From: an uncultured Acidimicrobiaceae bacterium
Lineage (GTDB): Bacteria > Actinomycetota > Acidimicrobiia > Spongiisociales > UBA5794
Reading direction: 5' to 3'
Length of the DNA: 64,000 nt
Assembly: GCA_947258985.1 (NCBI GenBank)
Contig: CAMYKI010000012.1
Span: 49,364-113,363 of the forward strand
The number at the start of each line of letters is the position of its first letter. Positions within the stretch are counted from its first letter, which is position 1. The notes beneath the pieces are model-generated. The model had not been told where the DNA came from. It saw only the letters and a program-made list of their open reading frames with translations, and searched no databases. A program made the translations under genes and the position numbers. This document shows positions 1 through 7,875 of the stretch, in pieces.

Positions 1-1088
1 ATGAACTTCAGCAACTCCTTGGCGCCGTCGATATTCTCCGGTGCCTTCGAGATCATGAAGCCATCGATCGGGGCATCGACCGAATCCTGTCCGTGATCCG
101 GGTTGATCTCCGGGAAGGCGAAGAAGTCGAGATCGTCCCTGGCCTCTTGCGAGACCTCCTGGAACTGCTCGCCGACAAACATGCCGAGCAGATACATGCC
201 GGCTTCTTTGTTCGCCACCGTCTGGGCGGCGTCCTGCCATGTCCGGCCGAGGGCGCCAGGCTGGTGATAGGGAAGCAACTCGGCCCAGGTCGCAAAGACC
301 TGCTTGGTGCGGTCGTCGTTCCACTTCTCACGGTGGGCCATGAGATCGACGTGGTACTGATAGCCGTTGACACGCATGTTCAAGTAGTCGAACGTGCCCA
401 TTGCCGGCCAGCCGTCCTTGTCACCGAAGGCAATGGGAACAAAGCCGTCGGCCATCATTCCCTCTGACAGAGTCTTCAGCTCGTCGATGGTGGTCGGGAT
501 CGTGTAGCCGTTGTCCGCAAAGAAGCTCTTGCGATAGAAGAGCGCCCACGGGTAGGTGATGAATGGGACGAAATACTGGTTTCCGTCTAGGCCGGTAGAA
601 GCCTGCTTGAACGAGCTGGCGTAGTTCGCGCCGATGGTGTCCCACACATCGTTTATCGATGTAGACAGGCCCTTGTCGGCGAAGAACTGCATCCGGTATC
701 CGGCGAACCAGGTGAACGCATCGTCGGGACGTCCTTGCAGATACGTGTTGATCTGCTCCTGGAACGTGTTGTGATCGACGGTGTTGATGGCCAGCGTGAC
801 ATCCGGGTTCTTCTCCTCGAACCTGGCGAACATCGCTGCGTATGCGTCCTTGGTCAGCGGATCGGAAGCGTTGGAACCAACAGAGACGGTGCCGCTTGCC
901 ATGGGGGCTTCGGTATCACCGCCACTCGCTGCTGCTGCTGTGGTTGTCGCCGCTTCGTCGTCGTCGCCACATGCTGCCAACAGGGCAGGTGCGGCCAGCA
1001 CACCGGCTCCGGCGGCAACACCCTTCAGCAGGTTACGACGAGAGATTTGCGTACCGCTCGTGTCGAGCGGCTCTTCGGGGTGCGTCAT
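1..1088 (-). CDS. ABC transporter substrate-binding lipoprotein, family 1 (partial, runs off left edge)
   Basis: The frame begins at ATG 1088 behind a strong GGAGGAGGAG ribosome site and stays open to base 1, so 362 codons are visible and the C-terminus is missing. The N-terminus carries a twin-arginine signal (SRRNLLKG) followed by an alanine-rich segment and a lipobox (LLAAC), then an acidic Ala/Thr linker, as in Tat-exported sugar-binding lipoproteins. The body reads like an extracellular solute-binding family 1 protein (NPDVTLAINTVDHNTFQEQI near the start of the mature part). It is divergent from the beta-galactosidase gene, so its ligand is probably a galactoside or related oligosaccharide; that is inference from context. 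The permease genes would lie beyond the window. Confidence 0.9.
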   Translation of the reverse strand, partial: MTHPEEPLDTSGTQISRRNLLKGVAAGAGVLAAPALLAACGDDDEAATTTAAAASGGDTEAPMASGTVSVGSNASDPLTKDAYAAMFARFEEKNPDVTLAINTVDHNTFQEQINTYLQGRPDDAFTWFAGYRMQFFADKGLSTSINDVWDTIGANYASSFKQASTGLDGNQYFVPFITYPWALFYRKSFFADNGYTIPTTIDELKTLSEGMMADGFVPIAFGDKDGWPAMGTFDYLNMRVNGYQYHVDLMAHREKWNDDRTKQVFATWAELLPYHQPGALGRTWQDAAQTVANKEAGMYLLGMFVGEQFQEVSQEARDDLDFFAFPEINPDHGQDSVDAPIDGFMISKAPENIDGAKELLKF

Positions 1089-1116
1089 GCTCCTCCTCCT
1101 CAGTTTGAGGGTCCGA

Positions 1117-1137
1117 TTGTTTGACCTAATCAAACAA
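1117..1137. promoter_or_regulatory. Perfect inverted repeat, likely operator of the galactoside locus
   Basis: TTGTTTGA and its exact reverse complement TCAAACAA are separated by CCTAA, giving a 21-base dyad in the 225-base region between the divergent binding-protein and beta-galactosidase genes. It lies just downstream of the candidate minus-strand promoter, a good place for repression. The DeoR-family regulator encoded at 3319 is the obvious candidate ligand; a LacI-type protein encoded elsewhere is the alternative. No second copy was seen in the window. Confidence 0.5.
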
Positions 1138-1160
1138 AAATCAACAGAACCTCGTGCCCT

Positions 1161-1189
1161 ATTTGACCCCCAATTCGCCGCGATGTCAA
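1161..1189 (-). promoter_or_regulatory. Candidate promoter of the substrate-binding protein gene
   Basis: On the minus strand a perfect -35 hexamer TTGACA (1189-1184) is followed after 17 bases by TCAAAT (1166-1161), which matches 4 of 6 bases of the -10 consensus. Transcription would begin near 1153, leaving a leader of about 65 bases that contains the inverted repeat at 1117-1137. Seen by eye only; not tested. Confidence 0.45.
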
Positions 1190-1313
1190 CCCCTAAATAG
1201 TGGAATTCGTGCCACTCTTGTGCAGCACCCGCAATAATGAGCAGCAGATTGGTGTGCTCTTCTTCTGTTGGAATGTGTTGACTTATTTCCGATCCTGATG
1301 CAAGCTCTCTGAT

Positions 1314-3317
1314 ATGGGTGGCATGAGCATGAAGGCACCCCGGATACGGTTCGGGGCCGACTACAACCCGGAACAGTGGGATCGCACCGTCTGGGCCCAG
1401 GACTTCGCACTCATGAACGAGGCAGGCGTCAACCTGGTCAGCGTCGGCATCTTCTCCTGGGCAGAACTCGAGCCATGCACTGGCGAGTATCGCTTCGACT
1501 GGCTCGATGAAGTCATGGACGGGCTCGCCGCTGCGGGAGTGATGGCGAATCTGGCCAATGCCACCGCCAACCCGCCTCCCTGGTTCTCGGCGTGCTACCC
1601 CGATGCTCTCCCGATGCTCAGCGACGGGAGCCGTCTCTGGCCGGGTGCCCGGCAGGCTTTCTGCCCCAGTTCTCCGGTCTATCGGAAGCACGCTCTGCGG
1701 ATCACCCGCAAGATCGCGGAGCGCTACAGCGGCCACCCGGCGCTGGAGATGTGGCATGTCAGCAACGAAATCGGCAACCACAATGCCCTCTGCTATTGCG
1801 ATGCGAGCGCCGCGGCCTTTCGTACGTGGCTCGAGGACCGTTACGGCAGCCTCGAAGAGCTGAATCGAGCTTGGGGCACGACGTTCTGGGGACAGCGATA
1901 TTCCGAGTGGGAGCAGATCCTCCCGCCGCGACAGACAACATCGTTCGGCAATCCCACCCAGGATCTCGACTTCCGGCGCTTCTCCTCGGAGGCCTGTCTC
2001 GAGATCTATCGGGCGGAGCGTGATCTTCTGCGAGAGATCACCCCGGAGATCCCGATCACCACCAACCTGACGCCGAATCATCTCGAACTCGATTACTGGT
2101 CCTGGGCTCCCGAATTGGACACCATTGCCGTCGATCACTATCTGAAGGCCAACGATCCCGACGGCCACATCGAACTCAGTTTTGTCGCCGACCTCTCCCG
2201 GGGCCTTGCGGGGGGTGCGCCCTGGATGCTGATGGAGCATTCGACGAGCGCCGTCAACTGGCAGCCGCGCAATATTGCCAAGCGACCAGGGGAGATGGTC
2301 CGCAACAGTTTGCAGCATGTTGCCCGTGGCGCCGATGCGATCATGTTCTTTCAATGGCGGGCTTCCCGATTTGGTGCAGAGAAGTATCACTCAGCAATGG
2401 TTCCGCACGCCGGAACGGACTCGAAGATCTGGCGCGAGGTCGTCGAGTTGGGAGAGGTCCTCGACCGGATGGGCGAGGTCGCAAACACGACCCTCGATGC
2501 CGATGTCGCTCTCGTCTTTGATTGGGAGTCGTGGTGGGCGCTCGAGGCCAGGTCGCATCCCAGCGCCGACGTGCGCTACCTCGACCGGGTGCACGCTCTC
2601 TATCGGGCCCTCTGGGAGACGGGCATCACGGTCGAAGTGGTATCGCAGAATGTCGACCCATCGGGGTACCGCCTCATTGTGATCCCTTCGTTGTACATCG
2701 CCGATGCGGAGATTGCCGACCGTGTGAATCAGTTCGTCTCTGCCGGCGGATGTGCCGTCGTGACCTACCTCAGCGGAACCGTCGACGAGAATCTCCACAT
2801 CGGCGCGCCTGGGCTCTCCGGCGCCTTCCATGACTCTCTTGGAGTGCGGGTTGAGGAGTACTTCCCGCTGCGTGAGGGCGAAGAGGTGGCGCTCGACGAC
2901 GATTCGCTTGCGGCGGTGTGGACCGAGATGGTGCATCTCGAAGGCGCGGATGCGCTGGTGACCTACAAAGACGGCCCCCTTCCCGGGGTGCCGGCCGTCA
3001 CCCGATACCGGTACGGGGAGGGGACCGTCTGGTACATGGCGACTCGCCTGGACCGGGAGACCGTGGGAAGAGTTCTCAAGGAAGCTGTGAAGACCGCGGG
3101 TATCAAGCCGCCGATCCCGATGGTGACTGCACCTTCCGGGCTGGAGGTAACACGACGTAGCGGTGAGTCGGGGTCCTATCTCTTTCTGATAAACCATGGG
3201 ACCGACACTGCACATGTGCGTGCCGAGGGCCGCGACCTCGTAGCCGATAGAGACGTTGGGGGAACGCTGAGCCTGCTTCCCGGTAGAGCCGCTGTCGTGC
3301 GCGAGGAGAGCGGCTGA
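1314..3317 (+). CDS. Beta-galactosidase, glycoside hydrolase family 42
   Basis: 667 residues, the normal size for GH42. It hydrolyses terminal beta-galactosides. Visible hallmarks are the N-terminal FGADYNPEQWD, the acid/base glutamate in WHVSNEIGNH (E152) and the nucleophile glutamate in MLMEHSTSAVNW (E308), followed by the trimerisation domain and a C-terminal beta domain. No export signal is seen, so it should act in the cytoplasm on imported oligosaccharides. The start is uncertain: ATG occurs at 1314, 1323 and 1329, with only a weak GGTGG ahead of 1323. It heads an operon with a DeoR regulator, galT and galK, which fits galactoside breakdown feeding the Leloir pathway. Confidence 0.93.
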   Translation: MGGMSMKAPRIRFGADYNPEQWDRTVWAQDFALMNEAGVNLVSVGIFSWAELEPCTGEYRFDWLDEVMDGLAAAGVMANLANATANPPPWFSACYPDALPMLSDGSRLWPGARQAFCPSSPVYRKHALRITRKIAERYSGHPALEMWHVSNEIGNHNALCYCDASAAAFRTWLEDRYGSLEELNRAWGTTFWGQRYSEWEQILPPRQTTSFGNPTQDLDFRRFSSEACLEIYRAERDLLREITPEIPITTNLTPNHLELDYWSWAPELDTIAVDHYLKANDPDGHIELSFVADLSRGLAGGAPWMLMEHSTSAVNWQPRNIAKRPGEMVRNSLQHVARGADAIMFFQWRASRFGAEKYHSAMVPHAGTDSKIWREVVELGEVLDRMGEVANTTLDADVALVFDWESWWALEARSHPSADVRYLDRVHALYRALWETGITVEVVSQNVDPSGYRLIVIPSLYIADAEIADRVNQFVSAGGCAVVTYLSGTVDENLHIGAPGLSGAFHDSLGVRVEEYFPLREGEEVALDDDSLAAVWTEMVHLEGADALVTYKDGPLPGVPAVTRYRYGEGTVWYMATRLDRETVGRVLKEAVKTAGIKPPIPMVTAPSGLEVTRRSGESGSYLFLINHGTDTAHVRAEGRDLVADRDVGGTLSLLPGRAAVVREESG

Positions 3318-3318
3318 G

Positions 3319-4116
3319 ATGCTTGCCGAGCAACGCCAGGGGCACATCCTCGAGTTGGTTCGAAGAGACGGGGCTGTACGCGTATCTGACCTCGTACGGG
3401 ATCTTGGCGTTTCCGACATGACTATTCGCCGGGATCTCGGGGTCTTGGCGGCATCGGGACTTGTGCAGAAGGTCCATGGCGGGGCGACTCTGGTTGCCGA
3501 CAGCGCTTCCTACGAGCCCAGCTTCACCGCAAAGTCCACGTTGGAGCAACAGGAGAAACGTACGATCGCCAGGGAGGCGGCGGAGCTGGTTGTACCGGGA
3601 ACCGCCATCGCCATGAGCGCCGGCACCACCACCCACGCTGTCGCCGGTGAACTGCTCGATGTTCCCGGCCTGACGGTGGTAACCAATTCGGTCCACATTG
3701 CCGACCTGCTTTATCAGCACGGCAGGAGCGATCAGACTGTTCTCTTGACCGGGGGGCTGCGCACCCCATCGGACGCCTATGTCGGCCCGCTGGCGGTGAA
3801 CGCGCTGATCTCGATTCACGTCGACCTGGTCTTCATGGGTGTGCACGGAATGACCCTGGAGACCGGTTTCACCACGCCAAACATGCTGGAAGCAGAAACC
3901 GATCGGGCGCTGGTCGACGCCGGACGACGCCTGGTGGTTTGCGCCGACCACACTAAGTGGGGTGTCGTTGGCATCAGTTCCTTTGCCCGGCTCGATGAGG
4001 CAGACATCCTGATCACCGATTCCGCGCTCGAGCCCGCCGCTGCAGCCGTGTTGGAGGAGACAGTCGGCGAGCTCGTGCTCACTGGTCACGATTCACAAGA
4101 CAGGACGACCGTATGA
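3319..4116 (+). CDS. DeoR-family transcriptional regulator
   Basis: 265 residues. The N-terminal winged helix-turn-helix (about residues 5-60) has the family signature VSDMTIRRDLGVLAASG followed by KVHGGA. The remainder is the DeoR sensor domain, an ISOCOT/RpiA-like fold that binds phosphosugars. The gene starts one base after the beta-galactosidase stop and overlaps galT by ATGA, so the whole set is probably one transcript. It is likely the local repressor, responding to a galactose or tagatose phosphate intermediate; the effector cannot be read from the sequence. Confidence 0.92.
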   Translation: MLAEQRQGHILELVRRDGAVRVSDLVRDLGVSDMTIRRDLGVLAASGLVQKVHGGATLVADSASYEPSFTAKSTLEQQEKRTIAREAAELVVPGTAIAMSAGTTTHAVAGELLDVPGLTVVTNSVHIADLLYQHGRSDQTVLLTGGLRTPSDAYVGPLAVNALISIHVDLVFMGVHGMTLETGFTTPNMLEAETDRALVDAGRRLVVCADHTKWGVVGISSFARLDEADILITDSALEPAAAAVLEETVGELVLTGHDSQDRTTV

Positions 4117-5201
4117 AAAAGACACCAACAAAGATGGCCGACGGTCGCGAGCTCATCTACTACGACGAGGATGAGTCGGCGATTCGCGAAACCTCGGATC
4201 TGCGTGACCTTCCCGACCTCCAGGTCACGTCGGAGGTCCGTCACGACCCGATTCTGGATGAGTGGGTCGTGGTTGCCTCCCACCGGCAGACGCGCACCTT
4301 CCTGCCTCCGACGAACCAGTGCCCACTCTGTGCCACCAACGCGGACAATGCGACCGAGATCCCGGCCGACGACTACGACGTCGTTGTGTTCGAGAACCGT
4401 TTCCCGAGCCTGGCCCTCAATGCGCTCGACGTGGATCCCAAGGTCCCGGTCGATTCCGATCTTGTGGAGCGCCGCCCGGCTCGGGGCCGCTGCGAGGTGG
4501 TGGTCTTCACCAGCAACCATGACAGGTCCTTCTCCCAGCTCCCCGTCGAGCGGGTCCGGACTGTCCTGGACGTTTGGGCAGATCGCACCGCCGAACTGAG
4601 TGCGATGCCGGGAATCGAGCAGGTGTTCCCGTTCGAGAACTGTGGTGTGGAGATAGGTGTCACGCTGAGCCACCCCCACGGCCAGATCTACTCGTATCCG
4701 TTTGTGACGCCGAAGACCAACCGCATGCTGCGTAGCGCCAGGCGCCACATGGAGGAAACCGGTCGGAATCTCTTCGCCGACGTGCTTGCTGCGGAGCGTA
4801 GGCTGAAGGCGAGAGTGGTCGCAGAGAACGACAACTGGACGGCGTTCGTGCCTTCGGCGGCGCGCTGGCCGATCGATCTCCACATCTACCCCCACCGCCG
4901 GATGGCCGATATGACGCAACTGACCGAAGCCGAGCGGGATGACTTCGCCGAGATGTACCTGGGGATTCTCCAGAAGCTCGACTCTCTCTACGGCAAGCCG
5001 CTTCCGTACATTGCGGGCTGGCACCAGGCTCCGGTCAATCGAGATCGAGATCTTGCGTACCTGCATCTGGAGTTGCTCTCGGTGCAACGATCCGCCGACA
5101 AGCTGAAGTACCTTGCCGGCTCCGAGTCTGGCATGGCAGTCTGGATCAACGACGCCACGCCAGAGCGGATCGCCGAGATGCTGCGTGAGGCGGGGACGTG
5201 A
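4113..5201 (+). CDS. galT: Galactose-1-phosphate uridylyltransferase
   Basis: 362 residues. The enzyme transfers UMP from UDP-glucose to galactose-1-phosphate in the Leloir pathway. The HIT-superfamily active site is present as SHPHGQIYSYPF (H187-x-H189-x-Q191). N-terminal RHDPILDEWV and CPLCA are typical of GalT; the CPLC pair probably binds zinc. The start overlaps the regulator stop by four bases, and the stop overlaps the galK start (GTGA). No galE epimerase gene is present in the window, so that step must be encoded elsewhere. Confidence 0.95.
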   Translation: MKKTPTKMADGRELIYYDEDESAIRETSDLRDLPDLQVTSEVRHDPILDEWVVVASHRQTRTFLPPTNQCPLCATNADNATEIPADDYDVVVFENRFPSLALNALDVDPKVPVDSDLVERRPARGRCEVVVFTSNHDRSFSQLPVERVRTVLDVWADRTAELSAMPGIEQVFPFENCGVEIGVTLSHPHGQIYSYPFVTPKTNRMLRSARRHMEETGRNLFADVLAAERRLKARVVAENDNWTAFVPSAARWPIDLHIYPHRRMADMTQLTEAERDDFAEMYLGILQKLDSLYGKPLPYIAGWHQAPVNRDRDLAYLHLELLSVQRSADKLKYLAGSESGMAVWINDATPERIAEMLREAGT

Positions 5202-6331
5202 ACGGTGCGGCCAGACTCTTTCGGTGGATATACGAATCCGAGCCGGATGGTGTCTGGGCTGCACCCGGGAGAGTCAACCTGATCGGTGAGCACACCGACT
5301 ACAACGATGGCCTCGTGCTTCCCTTCGCCCTGCAGGAACGCACCTTGGCAGCTATCAAGCAGCGAGACGATGGGCTCATCCGGATCTGCTCTTCACAGAA
5401 TCCCAATGAAATCATCGGCATACCGACCAAGGAACTTGCTCCAGGCTGGCCCGCTGGATGGTCGGGCTACGTTGCGGGAGTCCCGTGGGCGTTGGAGACC
5501 GACATCGGGTTTGATGTCGCCATCGACAGCTCGGTACCGGTGGGATCTGGGCTTTCGTCTTCGGCCGCCCTGATTTGCGCCGTGGGTCTCGGACTGAACG
5601 AGCTCTTCGGTCTCGGCTTCAGCCGGCGTGAGCTGGCCCGTCGCACCCATTTGACTGAGAACGAGTACGTCGGTGCTCCCACCGGCGGTATGGATCAGAT
5701 CGCATCGCTGTTGTGCATCGAAGGGCATGCCATCTTGTACGACGTTCGGGCCGACTCAGTGGACCAAATCCATTTTGATCCGATCGGCGCCGGTTTCGAG
5801 GTTGTGGTCGTTGACACCATGGTGCGTCACGGCCACGCCGGCGGCGAGTATGCCGCTCGCCGTGAGGACTGTGAGCTTTCCGCGGCGAAGCTGGGTGTCG
5901 CCACCTTGCGCGACGTGGCGTATGCCGATCTCGACTCGGCCTTGGACAAGCTCGGAGATGAGCAATTGATCAAGCGGACCCGGCATGTCGTGACAGAGAA
6001 CCAGCGGGTGCTGGACACTGCTGCCGCTCTCGATGCCGACGACTGGCCGGCAGTAGGTGAGTTGCTGACGGCGGCACACACCTCGATACGCGATGATTTC
6101 GAAGCCAGTTGCGTAGAACTCGACATCGCCGTCGACATGCTGCTCGACTCCGGCGCCCTCGGGGCGAGAATGACGGGCGGCGGATTTGGAGGCGCCGCTA
6201 TTGCTCTCGTAGCCACCGAAAAGTCCGAGTCGGCCCGCCGCACTGTGCGGTCGGTGTTTGCCGACAACGGCTTCGTTCCACCTCACATTTTCACGGTTGT
6301 GCCTTCGGCCGGGGCAACCCGGATCGCCTGA
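5198..6331 (+). CDS. galK: Galactokinase (GHMP kinase)
   Basis: 377 residues, usual for GalK. The galactokinase signature GRVNLIGEHTDYNDG near residue 25, the GHMP ATP-binding loop PVGSGLSSSAA and the C-terminal glycine motif MTGGGFGGAAIAL are all present. It phosphorylates galactose to galactose-1-phosphate for the preceding GalT. The start is GTG at 5198, overlapping the galT stop, and is fixed by the absence of other nearby starts and by the coupling. Confidence 0.96.
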   Translation: MNGAARLFRWIYESEPDGVWAAPGRVNLIGEHTDYNDGLVLPFALQERTLAAIKQRDDGLIRICSSQNPNEIIGIPTKELAPGWPAGWSGYVAGVPWALETDIGFDVAIDSSVPVGSGLSSSAALICAVGLGLNELFGLGFSRRELARRTHLTENEYVGAPTGGMDQIASLLCIEGHAILYDVRADSVDQIHFDPIGAGFEVVVVDTMVRHGHAGGEYAARREDCELSAAKLGVATLRDVAYADLDSALDKLGDEQLIKRTRHVVTENQRVLDTAAALDADDWPAVGELLTAAHTSIRDDFEASCVELDIAVDMLLDSGALGARMTGGGFGGAAIALVATEKSESARRTVRSVFADNGFVPPHIFTVVPSAGATRIA

Positions 6332-6348
6332 AATCGCAAGGAGCGGCA

Positions 6349-7875
6349 ATGGACAGTAAGCGGTTCTCGCTTTATGGGAACACGATCACGCCTGCGCAGG
6401 ATCGCAAGGCGTTGAAGTGGCAGGACATGTTCGTCAAGCAGTTTGGGTTTGACCCCGACGAACACTACGAGCTCAGTGTTCACGACAACTCCTACCTGGG
6501 TGATGTGCTCGGGATACGTGATATCAGGCGTGACGGCAGTGGGGACCCGATCGATCCCGAGACCGGGGTGATCATCTCGACGATCAGGATGGGTTTTGGC
6601 CACTACCGCATCGCCATGGCAGGCGCTTCGGCTGCACGGGCGATGGGGTTCACACCTCTATGGCTGGACCTGCTCGGAATCCCGGGCGTCCCTTCTGACG
6701 TGATCAACTGGTGGAACACCAACTACAGCAAGTACTCCCGGGTATCGCAGCGGTCGAAGCTGTTCAACAAGTACGTGTGGGAATCGGTGACTTCCGGTGA
6801 TCGCACCCTTCCCGGACTCAACTGGGCGCTCAACAACTATGCGATCGGGTGGCCTTGGCGTTTCCTCAAAGCCAACGCTCGTGACTATCGCAAGAGTGAG
6901 CTGTTCGCACCGCTGCACAAGGCCCTCCCATCCGAGATGCCGATCCTGACCGCACATATGTGGAACTGCATGGGGGCGGTGTCGGGCGGGATGACCAATG
7001 TCGTAGACATGATGTTCGACAACTGGCCGATGGCGTTCCAGTTGACGGAAGGCGCCACCCATGCCGTGCAGTCACCCTCGGGGTACTACGGCTTCCGCAT
7101 CATGAACCAGTTTGATGAGAAGGATCGGCTGCTCAACCCGACGCCGGCGGATGCGATCGAATTTGTCGGCCACCACGTTGACCACGAGCTGGTGGAGAAC
7201 ATCGAAGTGGATTGTGAGGCCCGGATGAGCCGCATGAGCGATGGTGAGCCGCGACGCTTCCTCCTCACGATGGGCGGCGCCGGAGCGCAGCGGGAGCTCT
7301 TCAAGGCCATCGTCGATCACTGTCTGCCCATGATCGAGCGAGGCGAACTGACGCTGTTCGTCAACCTGGGCGATCACGCCGACAACTGGGATTGGCTCGA
7401 AGGCGAGCTGGGGACGACTCCGGTCACGACACATTTCGATTGGGAGGAAACCAGGACTTTTGCTGATGGGATCAGGGACGGTTCGACCAGCGGGTTGCAT
7501 GTGTTCTTGTACGACAACACCTTTCACGGCGTTTACGCCAGCAACTATCTGATGCGCGTATCGGATGTCTTGATCACGAAACCATCGGAGCTGGCGTTCT
7601 ACCCGATTCCCAAAATCTTCAACGAGCGAGTGGGTGCCCATGAGGCATGGGGGGCAATCCGCAGCGCGGAACTGGGCGATGGGACCATCGAGACCCGCAC
7701 CATCCCGCGCACCTTGCAGGCGATCGATCTGATGACCAAGGAGCAGGATCTGATGACGATGTTCTGCGACATGATCGTCAAGAACAAGGGCATTGGGATC
7801 TACGACGGCGCCTACAAGTGCGTTGAGCTGGCGACCGGGAAGAGGTTCGCCCGGGAGGAACTGGTCAGCTCTTAG
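6349..7875 (+). CDS. Uncharacterised glycosyltransferase-like protein in the gal operon
   Basis: 508 residues from ATG 6349, behind AAGGAG. I do not recognise a named family with certainty. The segment MGFGHYRIAMAGASAARAMG resembles the glycine/histidine donor-side loop of the MGDG synthase/MurG (GT28) N-terminal domain. The later LLTMGGAGAQRELF and VLITKPSELAFYPIPK resemble the GT-B C-terminal nucleotide-sugar half. No membrane helix or signal peptide is evident. It lies 17 bases after galK and is probably co-transcribed, so a UDP-galactose-using or galactose-1-phosphate-related function is plausible; that is inference. Its end overlaps the convergent regulator gene by 11 bases. Confidence 0.75.
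   Translation: MDSKRFSLYGNTITPAQDRKALKWQDMFVKQFGFDPDEHYELSVHDNSYLGDVLGIRDIRRDGSGDPIDPETGVIISTIRMGFGHYRIAMAGASAARAMGFTPLWLDLLGIPGVPSDVINWWNTNYSKYSRVSQRSKLFNKYVWESVTSGDRTLPGLNWALNNYAIGWPWRFLKANARDYRKSELFAPLHKALPSEMPILTAHMWNCMGAVSGGMTNVVDMMFDNWPMAFQLTEGATHAVQSPSGYYGFRIMNQFDEKDRLLNPTPADAIEFVGHHVDHELVENIEVDCEARMSRMSDGEPRRFLLTMGGAGAQRELFKAIVDHCLPMIERGELTLFVNLGDHADNWDWLEGELGTTPVTTHFDWEETRTFADGIRDGSTSGLHVFLYDNTFHGVYASNYLMRVSDVLITKPSELAFYPIPKIFNERVGAHEAWGAIRSAELGDGTIETRTIPRTLQAIDLMTKEQDLMTMFCDMIVKNKGIGIYDGAYKCVELATGKRFAREELVSS

Noticed and set aside
1284-1316. A plus-strand promoter for the beta-galactosidase from TTGACT at 1278-1283
   Set aside because: No acceptable -10 hexamer at 16-18 bases from the TTGACT; not supported enough to list.
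2391-4089. Long minus-strand frames opposite the beta-galactosidase 3' end and the DeoR gene
   Set aside because: Both are shadows of genes with intact motifs and have no ribosome sites.
4086-5264. A 392-codon minus-strand frame opposite galT
   Set aside because: Rich in His, Arg and Val with no domain; galT on the plus strand has an intact active site.
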